Source of the DNA: Jimgerdemannia flammicorona
Lineage: Eukaryota; Mucoromycota; Endogonomycetes; Endogonales; Endogonaceae
Direction: 5' to 3'
Length of the DNA: 14,687 nt
Assembly: GCA_003990745.1 (NCBI GenBank)
Contig: RBNI01004075.1
Location: 1-14,687, forward strand
Part shown: positions 7,871 to 14,687 of the stretch, one piece after another
Layout of the letters: every line of letters starts with the position of its first letter
How positions within the stretch are numbered: the stretch's first letter is position 1
Program-made: the position numbers and the translations under genes
The notes under the pieces: generated by a model
The model's input: only the letters and a program-made list of their open reading frames with translations
Database searches by the model: none
What the model was told of the DNA's origin: nothing

Positions 7871-8224
7871 TCTATCAATATCCACAAAGAAGTCCTACCA
7901 GATATGAAGGAAGGAGATGAAGAAGACACAGAGGTCTTCATATACTCAGTGAACAAGAACAAGAATAAGAACAAGACATCCAAGCTCACAGATGAGTAGT
8001 GGTATAACAAGATCATTGATGGCTATGCCCCTCAAGAAAGATGCCCCCATAGTACTAGGATGTACTGCTCTGAACACCTGAATAACTGCTGGTCCTGTAT
8101 CAGTGAAGTCAGGAAAATTCACCAACAGAAATACAAGCAAGAAGCCACCAAAGCAAAAAGGAAAGCTGAAGAAGATGACCAGCCCCCTGAGTTTCAGGCT
8201 AACAGTGATGATGAGGAGGAATAA
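7871..8224 (+). pseudogene. protease-dUTPase linker with Cys/His cluster
   Basis: Still the gag-protease frame. It contains a KNKNKNK run (about 7953-7975), then a compact cluster at 8042-8098 with Cys and His in the order C-x-H-x5-C-x2-H-x4-C-x2-C, then a Lys/Glu-rich coiled-coil-like stretch and an acidic DDEEE end. Stops at 7997 (TAG) and 8222 (TAA). The cluster could bind zinc. I do not recognise it as a standard part of gypsy pol, so it may be lineage-specific. Metal binding is inference. Confidence 0.55.
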
Positions 8225-8710
8225 GAATCAGACATCACCCTCAAGATCAAGAAGTTTCACCCTAAAGCCAAGATCCCAGAATATAAGACTGAAGGAGCTA
8301 TAGGAATAGACCTTGCCAGCATTCAAGATACTACCCTCAAACTACAGACCACCACCCTACTTGGCACTGGAATTGGAGTCAAGCTACCAGAAAACTATAC
8401 TGGAATTATCAAGACCAGGAGCAGTCTGGCCAAAAGTGAAATCTCAGTTGAAGGAGGAGTAATTGACCCTGATTACACTGGCGAGATCTTCCTTATAGTC
8501 AGAAATCACAACCCCACCACCCTATTTGAAGTCAAGAAGCATGACAGGATTGGCCAGATACTGATCTATGAAATCAAGAAGCCTAAGATCATAGAAGCCA
8601 TTGAACTCATCAAAAGCAAGAGAGAAGAACAAGACTTTGGATCTACTGGAAGAGGAGCTTATACTGCCACCAAGATTACTGGACTTGAGTACAAGAAAGA
8701 CAAGGACTAG
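8225..8710 (+). pseudogene. dUTPase domain within pol
   Basis: The five trimeric-dUTPase motifs appear in order: GAIGIDLAS (about 8294), RSSLAKS (8417), GVIDPDYTGEI (8456), RIGQIL (8546) and FGSTGRG (8636). The nucleotide-contacting Asp and Tyr of motif 3 and the motif 5 GSTG loop are present. Such enzymes hydrolyse dUTP to dUMP and PPi and keep uracil out of new cDNA. The domain lies between protease and RT in the gag-protease frame and is open for 161 codons between the TAA at 8222 and the TAG at 8708, with no internal break and no start of its own. It is therefore a domain of a polyprotein, inside a dead element. dUTPases in fungal Ty3/gypsy elements are known; what is seen here is the full motif set. 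Confidence 0.85.
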
Positions 8711-9702
8711 AACAAGCACACATATACTATTGGAGAAAACTTTCCCCTGGAAGAACAACTTCTCAAGATCCTGTATCAGAATGAAGAAGTACTTGCTACA
8801 GACTTTAGAGAGATATTTATAATCAAGAACCTAAGTACTACTATGAAGTTGATACTGGTGATACCAAGTCCATCTACCAGAAAGCCAGACTTATATCACC
8901 TACCTACAGAGAATGGCTGCAAGCAGAACTCAAGGAAATGAAAGAAGCCGGAATCATCAAGCAAGCTATTAGCCCCTTGGTCTCACCCATTATCCTTGCC
9001 CCAAAGAAAGGAAGTAAGCCTGGAGAGTTTGTGCCAAGACTCTGCATTGACTACAGGAAGCTCAATACCATTACTAAGAAGGATAGGCAGCCCTTGTCCA
9101 ATATTCAAGAAATCCTTACCACTCTCGGAAGTGAAGCCAAATACTACACCACCTTAGATCTGTTCTCAGGCTTCCATCAGATTGGTCTCACTTAAGATGC
9201 CAGTGAGAAATCAGCCTTCATCACACCTGATACCACCTATATCTACCTGCAAATGCCATTTGGAATGTACAATACCCCAGCAAGTTTCCAGCAAATGATG
9301 AATAGAGTCTTCAGCAATAAGATTGGAAAATAGCTCTTTGTCTATATTGATGATGTGATTATCTTCAGCAACACTATACAAGAACATATCAATCATATAC
9401 AGCTAGTCCTCAAGAAGCTCAAGGAGCATGGCCTCTACATTAAGCCCAAGAAATACAAGTTTGCAGCTCAAGAAATCACCTACCTAGGACATCTCATCAA
9501 CCAGACCAGAATCTACACAGACCCCATAAAGATCAAGGCTATTGTAGCCTACCCAAGATTCAGAACAACCACAGAAGTCCACATCTTCCTTGGACTGGCC
9601 AGCTACTATAGAAGATTCATCAAAGGATACTTCAATATTGCAGCACCTATCTACAAGCTACTGAAGAAGAAAATCAAATTTGAATGGACCAAGGAATGCT
9701 AA
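8711..9702 (+). pseudogene. pol: reverse transcriptase of the gypsy element
   Basis: After the dUTPase the frame runs to about 8815 (LLKILYQNEEVLATDF, the usual acidic lead-in), then coding moves one base back (frame change near 8805-8830). RT motifs follow: SPLVSPIILAPKK, RLCIDYRKLN, TTLDLFSGFHQI (catalytic Asp codon 9157), FITPD, LQMPFGMYNTPASFQ, and the YIDD box (9343-9354). The LG-L block and FLGLASYYRRFI close the thumb. Stops: 9193 TAA, 9331 TAG, 9700 TAA. It would synthesise element cDNA inside the particle. All three catalytic Asp positions remain; the damage is stops plus the frame change. Confidence 0.93.
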
Positions 9703-10140
9703 GAAACCTTCAATGAACTCAAGACCAGGTTGACCCAAGCATCTATCTTCAGAAGACCAGATTGGAACCTAGAATTCATTCTACAGACAGATGCAAGTGC
9801 TATAGGACTTAGAGCAGTCCTAGCTCAGAAGAAAGGTGGATATGAATATGTCATCTCCTATGCAAGCTGAGATACCTGCAGAGCAGAACAGAACTATGAG
9901 TCATGCAAGCTTGAATGCTTAGCAGTAGTTTGGGCAGTAGATAAGTTCCACTACTACCTAGCCAAGAAATACTTTACCATTCAAACAGACCATTCTGCTC
10001 TTGCCTAGCTATTCCACACTCTGAACCCCAAAGGAATATATGCCAAATAGATCTACAGGCTGCAAGAGTATGACTATACTGTCAAGCACCACTCAGAAAG
10101 AACCAACACCAATGCTGATGCACTCTTAAGAGTACCCTGA
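9703..10140 (+). pseudogene. pol: RNase H domain of the gypsy element
   Basis: Continues the RT frame. Catalytic acidic positions are seen in LQTDASAIGL (Asp codon 9790), the Glu of CKLECLAVVW (about 9910) and FTIQTDHSAL (Asp codon 9988). The family's G-x-G-AVL turn reads GLRAVL here (GGA to AGA). The terminal ADALSR motif reads ADALLR, a TCA-to-TTA change. Stops: 9868 TGA (a conserved Arg position, CGA to TGA), 10006 TAG, 10048 TAG, 10138 TGA. It would degrade RNA in the RNA-DNA hybrid. Confidence 0.88.
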
Positions 10141-11365
10141 AACACCCTTATCAAGACTATTCAATATGAATAAGGAGCTATACTATGAATTAATCAGCTA
10201 TCTTGGGCAACAGAAGATGCCCAATCACCTTGAACCCTGGACAATCACTATCATCAACCAGACTTGGAAACAGTTTGAACTAGATAACACTACACTCAGA
10301 AAAGAAGGAAAACTAGTAATATCTGGACACAAGAAGTATCAAGTAATGAAGGAAGTATATGAGCAAGGATACCTAGGAGGAACCAACACATATGACAAAG
10401 TAAGAAGAACTATATAGTGGCCCAAGATGAAAGAAGACCTGTGCCAATTTGTCAAAGGGTGTGACAAGTGTCAAAAACAGAAACAAGATCAGCAAGACCA
10501 GACACCTGGATCATCAAGAATTAAGCCTATCCCCTTCCACCATATTGCAATGAATATCATTGGACTACTACCAGTAACACTATCAGGAAACTGCTATATT
10601 ATAGTTATTATAGACCTCTTCACCAAATGGATAGAGGCAGGAGCATTACAAGAAGCCAATGCCCTCTCTATAGCTGACTTCCTGTACTGAGAAATCATCT
10701 GCTGCTACAAGACACCAAAGCAAATCACAACAGACCACAGCACAGAATTTGTCAATGGATTCCATAAGATAATGTATCAGAAATATAAGATCCAGCACAT
10801 CAAGACCACCATGTATCACTCTCAAGGAAATGGACAGACAGAGAGAACCAACAAGACTCTCAAGAACATCCTAGTGAAGATCTTGGAGACATATGAGAAT
10901 TGGGATAACTATCTCCCAACTGCCCTCTCTGTCCTATAAGACATATGGTCACAGAGCACATACTTTACCCCAAGGGAGCTGCTCTTTGAAGAAGAAGATT
11001 CTGATAGAACCTCAGCCACAAATCTAGACCTAACTTAGAGACAAGTTGATGCAGAAATCCAGAAACTATACCAAATCAGGAAGAAGGCTGAAGATTAAAT
11101 TATCAAGTCACAAGTGCTGATAAGGAAGAATGCGGAAAAAAATCACAAGGCCCTAGAACCCATCCAAATTAGAGAAAAAGTTCTATTGTATCGAAATATG
11201 GTAGAAGCCTCATGGTCATGAAAACTGGAGCCCAAATAGGAAGGATCCTTCTATATATAAGATATCAAGGGAACTACCTTCTGACTTAGAAAAATCTCAG
11301 AGACTATACTGCTTACTACAGTACATAGGAATAGACTCAAGAAGTACTATGAACCTATATAAGAG
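10141..11365 (+). pseudogene. pol: integrase of the gypsy element
   Basis: Coding moves forward one base near 10145-10165, back to the gag frame. The HHCC zinc domain keeps CDKC (10460-10471) but its two His positions appear as Tyr in VYEQGYLGG. In the core, the first catalytic Asp is Asn (AMNIIG, codon 10553); the second Asp (codon 10733) and Glu (codon 10841) are present with 35 residues between them. Around the second Asp, TDHSTEF stands where TDRGTEF-type motifs are usual. The C-terminal GPY/F-like region reads LLYRNMVEASWS, EGSFYI and TTVHRNRLKKYYEP. Stops: 10415, 10688, 10937, 11036, 11096, 11219, 11237, 11258, 11282, 11360. The Asp-to-Asn change alone would abolish strand transfer. Confidence 0.9.
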
Positions 11366-11731
11366 AAGCAAAATGTGATGACTGCCTGTAAGGTTCTAGT
11401 CCATGAATCATAACAGCATATTCTGTGATCAGCAGGCTATCTGTCTGGACCATTCTCTAAGAGATATTGCACTAGCAACTACTCATCTATGAGACTTTTG
11501 AAGCCAAAGGAGTTTGAACCATCAACTGATTGGTCAAGATCAGAATCAGGCCCTTGCTTTATATGAAGGGAGCGACTCTTCACCATCATGCCAAAATACA
11601 AAGAGAAGACACTAGCCCATAAATACCACTTTTTGACCCCTTGCCAGAGGTTATGGAATCAGTAAATTTTTCAGAACTGGATCAATGAATAAGGATACTC
11701 AAGAAGATCCTTATTCAGAAGGAAGATGTAA
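11366..11731 (+). pseudogene. unrecognised C-terminal tail of pol, ends at the LTR edge
   Basis: After the integrase RLKKYYEP block the same frame continues for about 120 codons to ATG-TAA at 11726-11731, so the terminal TAA uses the first bases of the 3' LTR. Interruptions (11411 TAA, 11426 TGA, 11564 TGA, 11663 TAA, 11690 TAA) are all of the kind produced from Gln or Arg codons. Residues are Lys/Arg-rich with aromatic clusters (KYHFLTPCQRLWNQ). It is not a chromodomain that I recognise. It could be an integrase tail or a separate 3' gene after a lost start. The sustained frame and its stop exactly at the LTR edge argue that it was coding. Confidence 0.55.
11717..11726 (+). other. polypurine tract
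   Basis: AGAAGGAAGA lies directly before the 3' LTR, whose first bases are TGTAATGG. This is the expected position of the primer for plus-strand synthesis. It also encodes part of the pol tail. Confidence 0.8.
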
Positions 11732-12430
11732 TGGTGATCCCAGAATGATGACATCAGCACAGGAGACAGTCTTTTCTTGTAAGCCACTAGATCAGAGTAC
11801 AAGATGATCATATGGCATATGAGATAAGCAATAATGACCAACTGTGAGTCATTGCGACCACAGTACAAGCATCCTGAGGAATATAAAAGAAGGATCAAGG
11901 AACTGCAGTAACAGCAACCAATAAGACCCACCAATCCCAAAATAGCTCAAAGACTCACTACAAACAAAATGTCTGCTGCCCACCAAACCTCAAGGTCAAG
12001 GAACCACCAAGGCACCTCAGTCAAAGAAAGGATGTTCCAAGACATCAGAAGAACTATGAGGACCTACTCAAGAAGGACTCCTAGTGTCAACCTGGGTACT
12101 GGTGACCCTTATTATTATATTCTCTACTGTCATAAAATGGAAACAAGGATCACCATTGCTACCGAATGCCTCCAAATGTGGCAGGAGTACAAAATAGGGA
12201 ACCTCCTCTGCCAGGAGTTCTCACAGGCCAGCACTCAAGAGCTATAAGATGCTACTCTCATGGATATATGCAAAATGAGGACAGCTAAGAAGATCCATCA
12301 GATCTTTAGGTATGTACCATGGTCAATTCTCAACTTGGAGTATATTAGAGTCTCAGATTTCAGAGACCTATCATTCTGCCATATCAATATACTAGAAGCC
12401 AGAGTAGTTACAGAAGCCCAGTCCACCATC
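11727..12430 (+). repeat. 3' LTR, truncated by LINE insertion
   Basis: It aligns with 4430-5130 from TGTAATGGTGATCCC to CAGTCCACCATC, after which similarity stops and LINE sequence begins. The first base pair TG is intact, unlike the 5' copy. The remaining ~890 bp (including TATA box, AATAAA and U5) should lie to the right of the LINE, outside the window. The TATA-like box before the LTR reading frame is at 11882-11888. Confidence 0.9.
11969..12430 (+). pseudogene. U3-encoded reading frame, 3' LTR copy, truncated
   Basis: This is the same reading frame as 4672-5550 and less damaged: ATG 11969 is open for 92 codons to TAA 12245 (the stop shared with the 5' copy), then open again from 12248 to the LINE junction at 12430. 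It reads MSAAHQTSRSRNHQGTS at the start and DFRDLSFCHINILEARV before the break. Five codons that are stops in the 5' copy are Gln, Gln, Trp, Gln and Gln here. Loss of the acidic C-terminal half is due to the LINE. The frame runs without a stop into LINE ORF1 (see findings). Confidence 0.6.
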
Positions 12431-12508
12431 TTTCACTGGTACCATTCAGGTGACACAAGACTCAGGCAACACTTTTCAACAACGTCTTCAAGTATTGGTG
12501 CTATTAAG

Positions 12509-14395
12509 ATGGTAAGCAACGCACAATCTGGTGAGCGTACTGGGCAGGGGGGCCCCAGTGCTTTTGACTGGCAACATGTGGGGGGGGGTCGAGGTGCAGG
12601 TCTTGGCATGCCGAGTGCTTCGATAAGGGGTCGTGGGGCCGGAGGTGGTGGCAGAGGAGGTGCAAGGCCTCAGGGGGAAGGGAGGATGACCTTCGCAGAT
12701 AAGGTCAGGATGGGGAAACAGGTGACTGGGCTGGATGGCTGGCTGGAGCTGGGGAAGGCGGCTGCCACCTTGAGTGGTAAGGAGGCCCCTACACTGGGGG
12801 GTCAGCGTAGTGGGGCCAGCGGTGTAGTGGCTGAGGCGGTGACTGCTGATGGTGGTGTGACGGGCAATCTGGAAAAAAATCCAGATGTGACGGCTGATGG
12901 GGGACCTCATCAGGGGAGCGGCGCGGGACCCTGGGACCTGGCTGATGGTGTGACGGGACTGGTGGCGACCCCGTTACTCAAAAAATCTCAATCGGAATTC
13001 GCCATCACGATGTGCTTCCGTGGCTTGGCGGTGACGGCAAAGATGGTGCTGGGGCTGTTGGCGAGTGAGGTGAAAGGAGCGGCCTTGGTTAAGTTTTTGA
13101 AGAAGCTGGAGGCTGTTGAGGTGGGGTTTGAAGAGGAGGATTTGCTACTGGAGGCAGTGGAGAAGGGTGTGGTGTTTGGAGGAATTTCGATTCTGATGGC
13201 AAGGTGTATGCGTTGGGACCCCCGAGTGGTTCATCTGGTAGTGGCGGACCTGCCGACAGTGAAGAAGGAGGAGGCAAGGAGGCTGGTCATGGATGTGGTT
13301 AAGGAGTACAGCGAGGTGGTCGACATCAGGTTTAGGGTATGGGAGGGGACTGAGCTCAGGACGGGTGATGTGGATATCAGGCTGAGGCTGTTTGGAATGG
13401 AGAATACTGGGAAGGCTAAGGACTGGCCGGTGGCATTGAAGTGGGGCCCAGTGGAGTGCAAGGTTTCAAGGGTGAAGGGGTCCGAGAAAGAGGAGGAGGA
13501 CCTGCTGGAGGCGCTTGAGGACTTGACGGGGGCAGTGGAGAGAAGGTACAGGGCTTGGAGGGCTTATGAGGATAGGACGGTGGTGGAGGTGATAGAGGGC
13601 AAAAAGGTGCGAATGGACAAGGTGCTCTGGGAGAAGGCGAAGGGGAGACAGATGCAGAAGGAGCTACTGGCAAGTTTGGATGGGGGACCTAGGGCCGGGG
13701 CTATGGAGGAGGGGACCGGAGCCGGTGCTAGTATCTGGGCGGCAGCCAGGCAGCAAGGGGGGAAGACAAAGGAGAGTGAGGGACAGGAGCTGGAGGAGGC
13801 GGTAGTGGACACGGCGATGGTAGATGATAACCCGATCCAGTATGGTGTTCCTGAAGTAGGTGAAGGAGAGTTGGAGGATGTGTCAGAAGATGGTTGAGAT
13901 AAGTCCGTGCGAACTGAGGAGAGGAAGGAAGGAGAGGAAGATTTGGTGCAGGCAGCTGAGGTAGTTGGGGGGGAGAAGTGGCTGTTGAAGGTGCTACAGA
14001 ATGTGGCGGCAGAGGAGCTGGGAGAGATCGACTTCCGGGTGATCAGTGAGGAATTCTGGGGGCGAGTGTTGCGAGGAGAGGAGGTTGTGAGGAAGTTGAG
14101 AGATGAGATGATGGCAGCTCTCTTGGAGGCAGAGGAGTATGAGGTCACTGAGGCGAGGGAGGCGACGCTTTTGGGTATTGCTAATGAGAGGGCAGCTTAT
14201 CTGTGGGGGCCGCGGAAGGGGCTGGAAAAGTGGCAGGTGGTGTGTGAGGAGCACCGGGCATCGATGGAGATGGTGGATGGTGAGGACTGTGCGGAATTGT
14301 TGGCAGCTTTGGAGGAACAGGCGAATGTGGAGGGTGAGATTGAGGTGGAACGGAATTTGGATCTGGCTGGAGAGGAAGTGAGCATGGAACTGTAG
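12509..14395 (+). pseudogene. LINE ORF1 (gag-like), one in-frame TGA
   Basis: ATG 12509 (MVSNAQSGERTG) to TAG 14393, 628 codons with a single TGA at 13895 in DG-stop-DKSV, best explained by CGA to TGA. The N-terminus is Gly/Arg-rich, with RGRGAGGGGRGG at about residues 39-50, an RNA-binding RGG-type segment, then FADKVRMG near residues 62-69. A Gly/Thr/Ala-rich linker follows. The region from about residue 165 (MCFRGLAVTAKMVLGLL) has alternating helices and strands, reads as one folded domain, and may be RRM-like. The C-terminal third is Glu/Lys-rich and probably coiled coil. No CCHC knuckle was found. ORF1 proteins bind element RNA as a particle. The open frame actually extends left to 12260 into the LTR, but that part is not LINE sequence. 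Antisense frames here are shadows of GC-rich coding sequence. Confidence 0.75.
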
Positions 14396-14427
14396 ATGTA
14401 GGAAAGCAGCATTATCAATATTTCACT

Positions 14428-14687
14428 ATGAATAGTACAACAAACATTTTTTCTATAAACGTCAATGGGCTTCGAGGAACTGGGAGGTGACACAGGATTT
14501 TTGGATGGCTGAAGAAAATGGAGGCGGATCTCTTCTTACTTCAAGATGTATGGTATGAGAGGGAGGAAGATGCTCTGGAATGGACGAGAGAATGGGGTGG
14601 GGAGGCAGTTTGGCAGGGTAAAGTGGGAATTCTGGTTAGGAAGGGTAAAGGGGACATTGCGGACATTGGACATTGGGGTAGTCGATT
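14428..14687 (+). pseudogene. LINE ORF2, start of endonuclease domain, cut by window edge
   Basis: ATG 14428 lies 32 bp after ORF1 and in a different frame. It reads FSINVNGLRGTGR, a TGA at 14488 (from CGA), then IFGWLKKMEADLFLLQDVWYE and VGILVRKGKGD. SINVNGL is the first APE endonuclease motif with its Asn. LLQDV is the second, where the usual metal-binding Glu of LQE is Asp. GILV matches the third block. The domain nicks target DNA to prime reverse transcription. The remaining endonuclease motifs and RT are outside the window. Confidence 0.8.

Larger units (their letters stand above)
4430..12430 (+). mobile_element. degenerate Ty3/gypsy LTR retrotransposon with dUTPase
   Basis: Two long terminal repeats (4430-6019 and 11727-12430, the latter cut by a LINE) enclose gag, protease, dUTPase, RT, RNase H and integrase in the Ty3/gypsy order, with a candidate primer-binding site (6023) and a purine tract (11717-11726). 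The pol order PR-dUTPase-RT-RH-IN matches dUTPase-bearing fungal Metaviridae. No chromodomain was seen after the integrase. About 37 in-frame stops, two frame changes, CpG scarcity and a lost integrase Asp show that it is dead. Nearly all stops are explained by single C-to-T or G-to-A changes (Gln, Arg or Trp codons). The LTRs differ at roughly one position in ten by eye over their first 250 bp, almost all transitions. The target duplication cannot be checked because the right end lies beyond the LINE. Confidence 0.93.
12431..14687 (+). mobile_element. LINE (non-LTR retrotransposon), 5' part
   Basis: GC-rich, CpG-rich DNA begins where LTR similarity ends. A 78-bp leader precedes ORF1 (12509-14395), and 32 bp later ORF2 (14428 on) begins with an APE-type endonuclease. 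Reverse transcriptase and the 3' tail are beyond the window. Order and composition fit a fungal LINE with a gag-like ORF1; the clade cannot be decided without RT. It is younger than the gypsy element because it interrupts it and retains CpG. Two TGA codons (13895, 14488) are its only visible breaks. The leader is short, so the 5' end may be nearly complete or slightly truncated. Confidence 0.85.

Noticed and set aside
8103..8822. Plus-strand frames 8103-8303 and 8601-8822 and minus-strand 8522-8758
   Set aside because: They lie in other frames over the linker and dUTPase, whose own frame carries all recognisable motifs.
4430..11731. Reassigned stop codons (TAG/TAA as Gln) explaining the interrupted pol frame
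   Set aside because: Five stops in the 5' LTR frame are ordinary Gln or Trp codons in the 3' LTR, TGA also occurs at Arg-type positions, and LINE ORF1 uses CAG/CAA freely with TAG as its end. Mutation explains the pattern better.
12260..13897. A single 545-codon host gene
   Set aside because: Its first 57 codons are LTR sequence with a copy at 4960-5130, and the rest is LINE leader and ORF1. It is a junction product.
12488..14493. Several minus-strand frames of 60-194 codons in the LINE region
   Set aside because: They are Pro/Ser-rich mirror images of the GC-rich ORF1 with its Glu/Gly/Arg codons, with no independent start context or domain.
1..14687. tRNA, rRNA or CRISPR-like arrays
   Set aside because: No cloverleaf, rRNA core or spaced palindromic repeat array was recognised; the tandem arrays have no unique spacers.

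Overview
The window looks like a transposon-rich intergenic region of a filamentous fungus. I cannot place it below kingdom. Pointers are a short GTAAGT..CAG intron and a CA-rich 5' leader in the one host-like gene, a Ty3/gypsy element with a dUTPase between protease and reverse transcriptase (an arrangement known from fungal Metaviridae), a hAT relic, a LINE with an RGG-rich ORF1, and decay dominated by C-to-T and G-to-A changes, as expected of RIP or methylcytosine deamination.

Layout, left to right. 1-544 is AT-rich filler opening with a run of 27 A. 545-2704 is a base-balanced, CpG-containing island. It holds a spliced gene on the minus strand (1721 down to 1360) for a small protein with a signal peptide, whose TATA box sits inside a perfect 7-bp dyad. 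A 55-bp minisatellite lies just upstream of that promoter. 2705-4429 is very AT-rich, with TA microsatellites, a diverged two-unit direct repeat, a T44-A20 palindrome and a decayed hAT transposase fragment (3948-4345).

4430-12430 is a degenerate Ty3/gypsy element on the plus strand: 5' LTR (4430-6019), candidate primer-binding site, gag, protease, Cys/His linker, dUTPase, RT, RNase H, integrase, an unrecognised C-terminal tail, polypurine tract, and the first ~700 bp of the 3' LTR. The coding region carries about 37 in-frame stops and two frame changes. The LTR itself carries a long reading frame (292 codons in the 5' copy) within U3, with its own TATA-like box in both LTRs.

12431-14687 is the 5' end of a GC-rich, CpG-rich LINE inserted in the 3' LTR. 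It has ORF1 (628 codons, one TGA) and the start of ORF2 with an endonuclease domain, running off the window. The rest of the 3' LTR presumably lies beyond it.

The insertions are layered: an oldest AT-rich hAT relic, a gypsy element next to or within it, then a younger LINE inside the gypsy 3' LTR. The most interesting items are the hidden secreted-protein gene and its promoter, the U3-encoded LTR reading frame, and the reading frame that runs from the LTR protein through the junction into LINE ORF1. All calls come from reading the sequence; no database search was possible.
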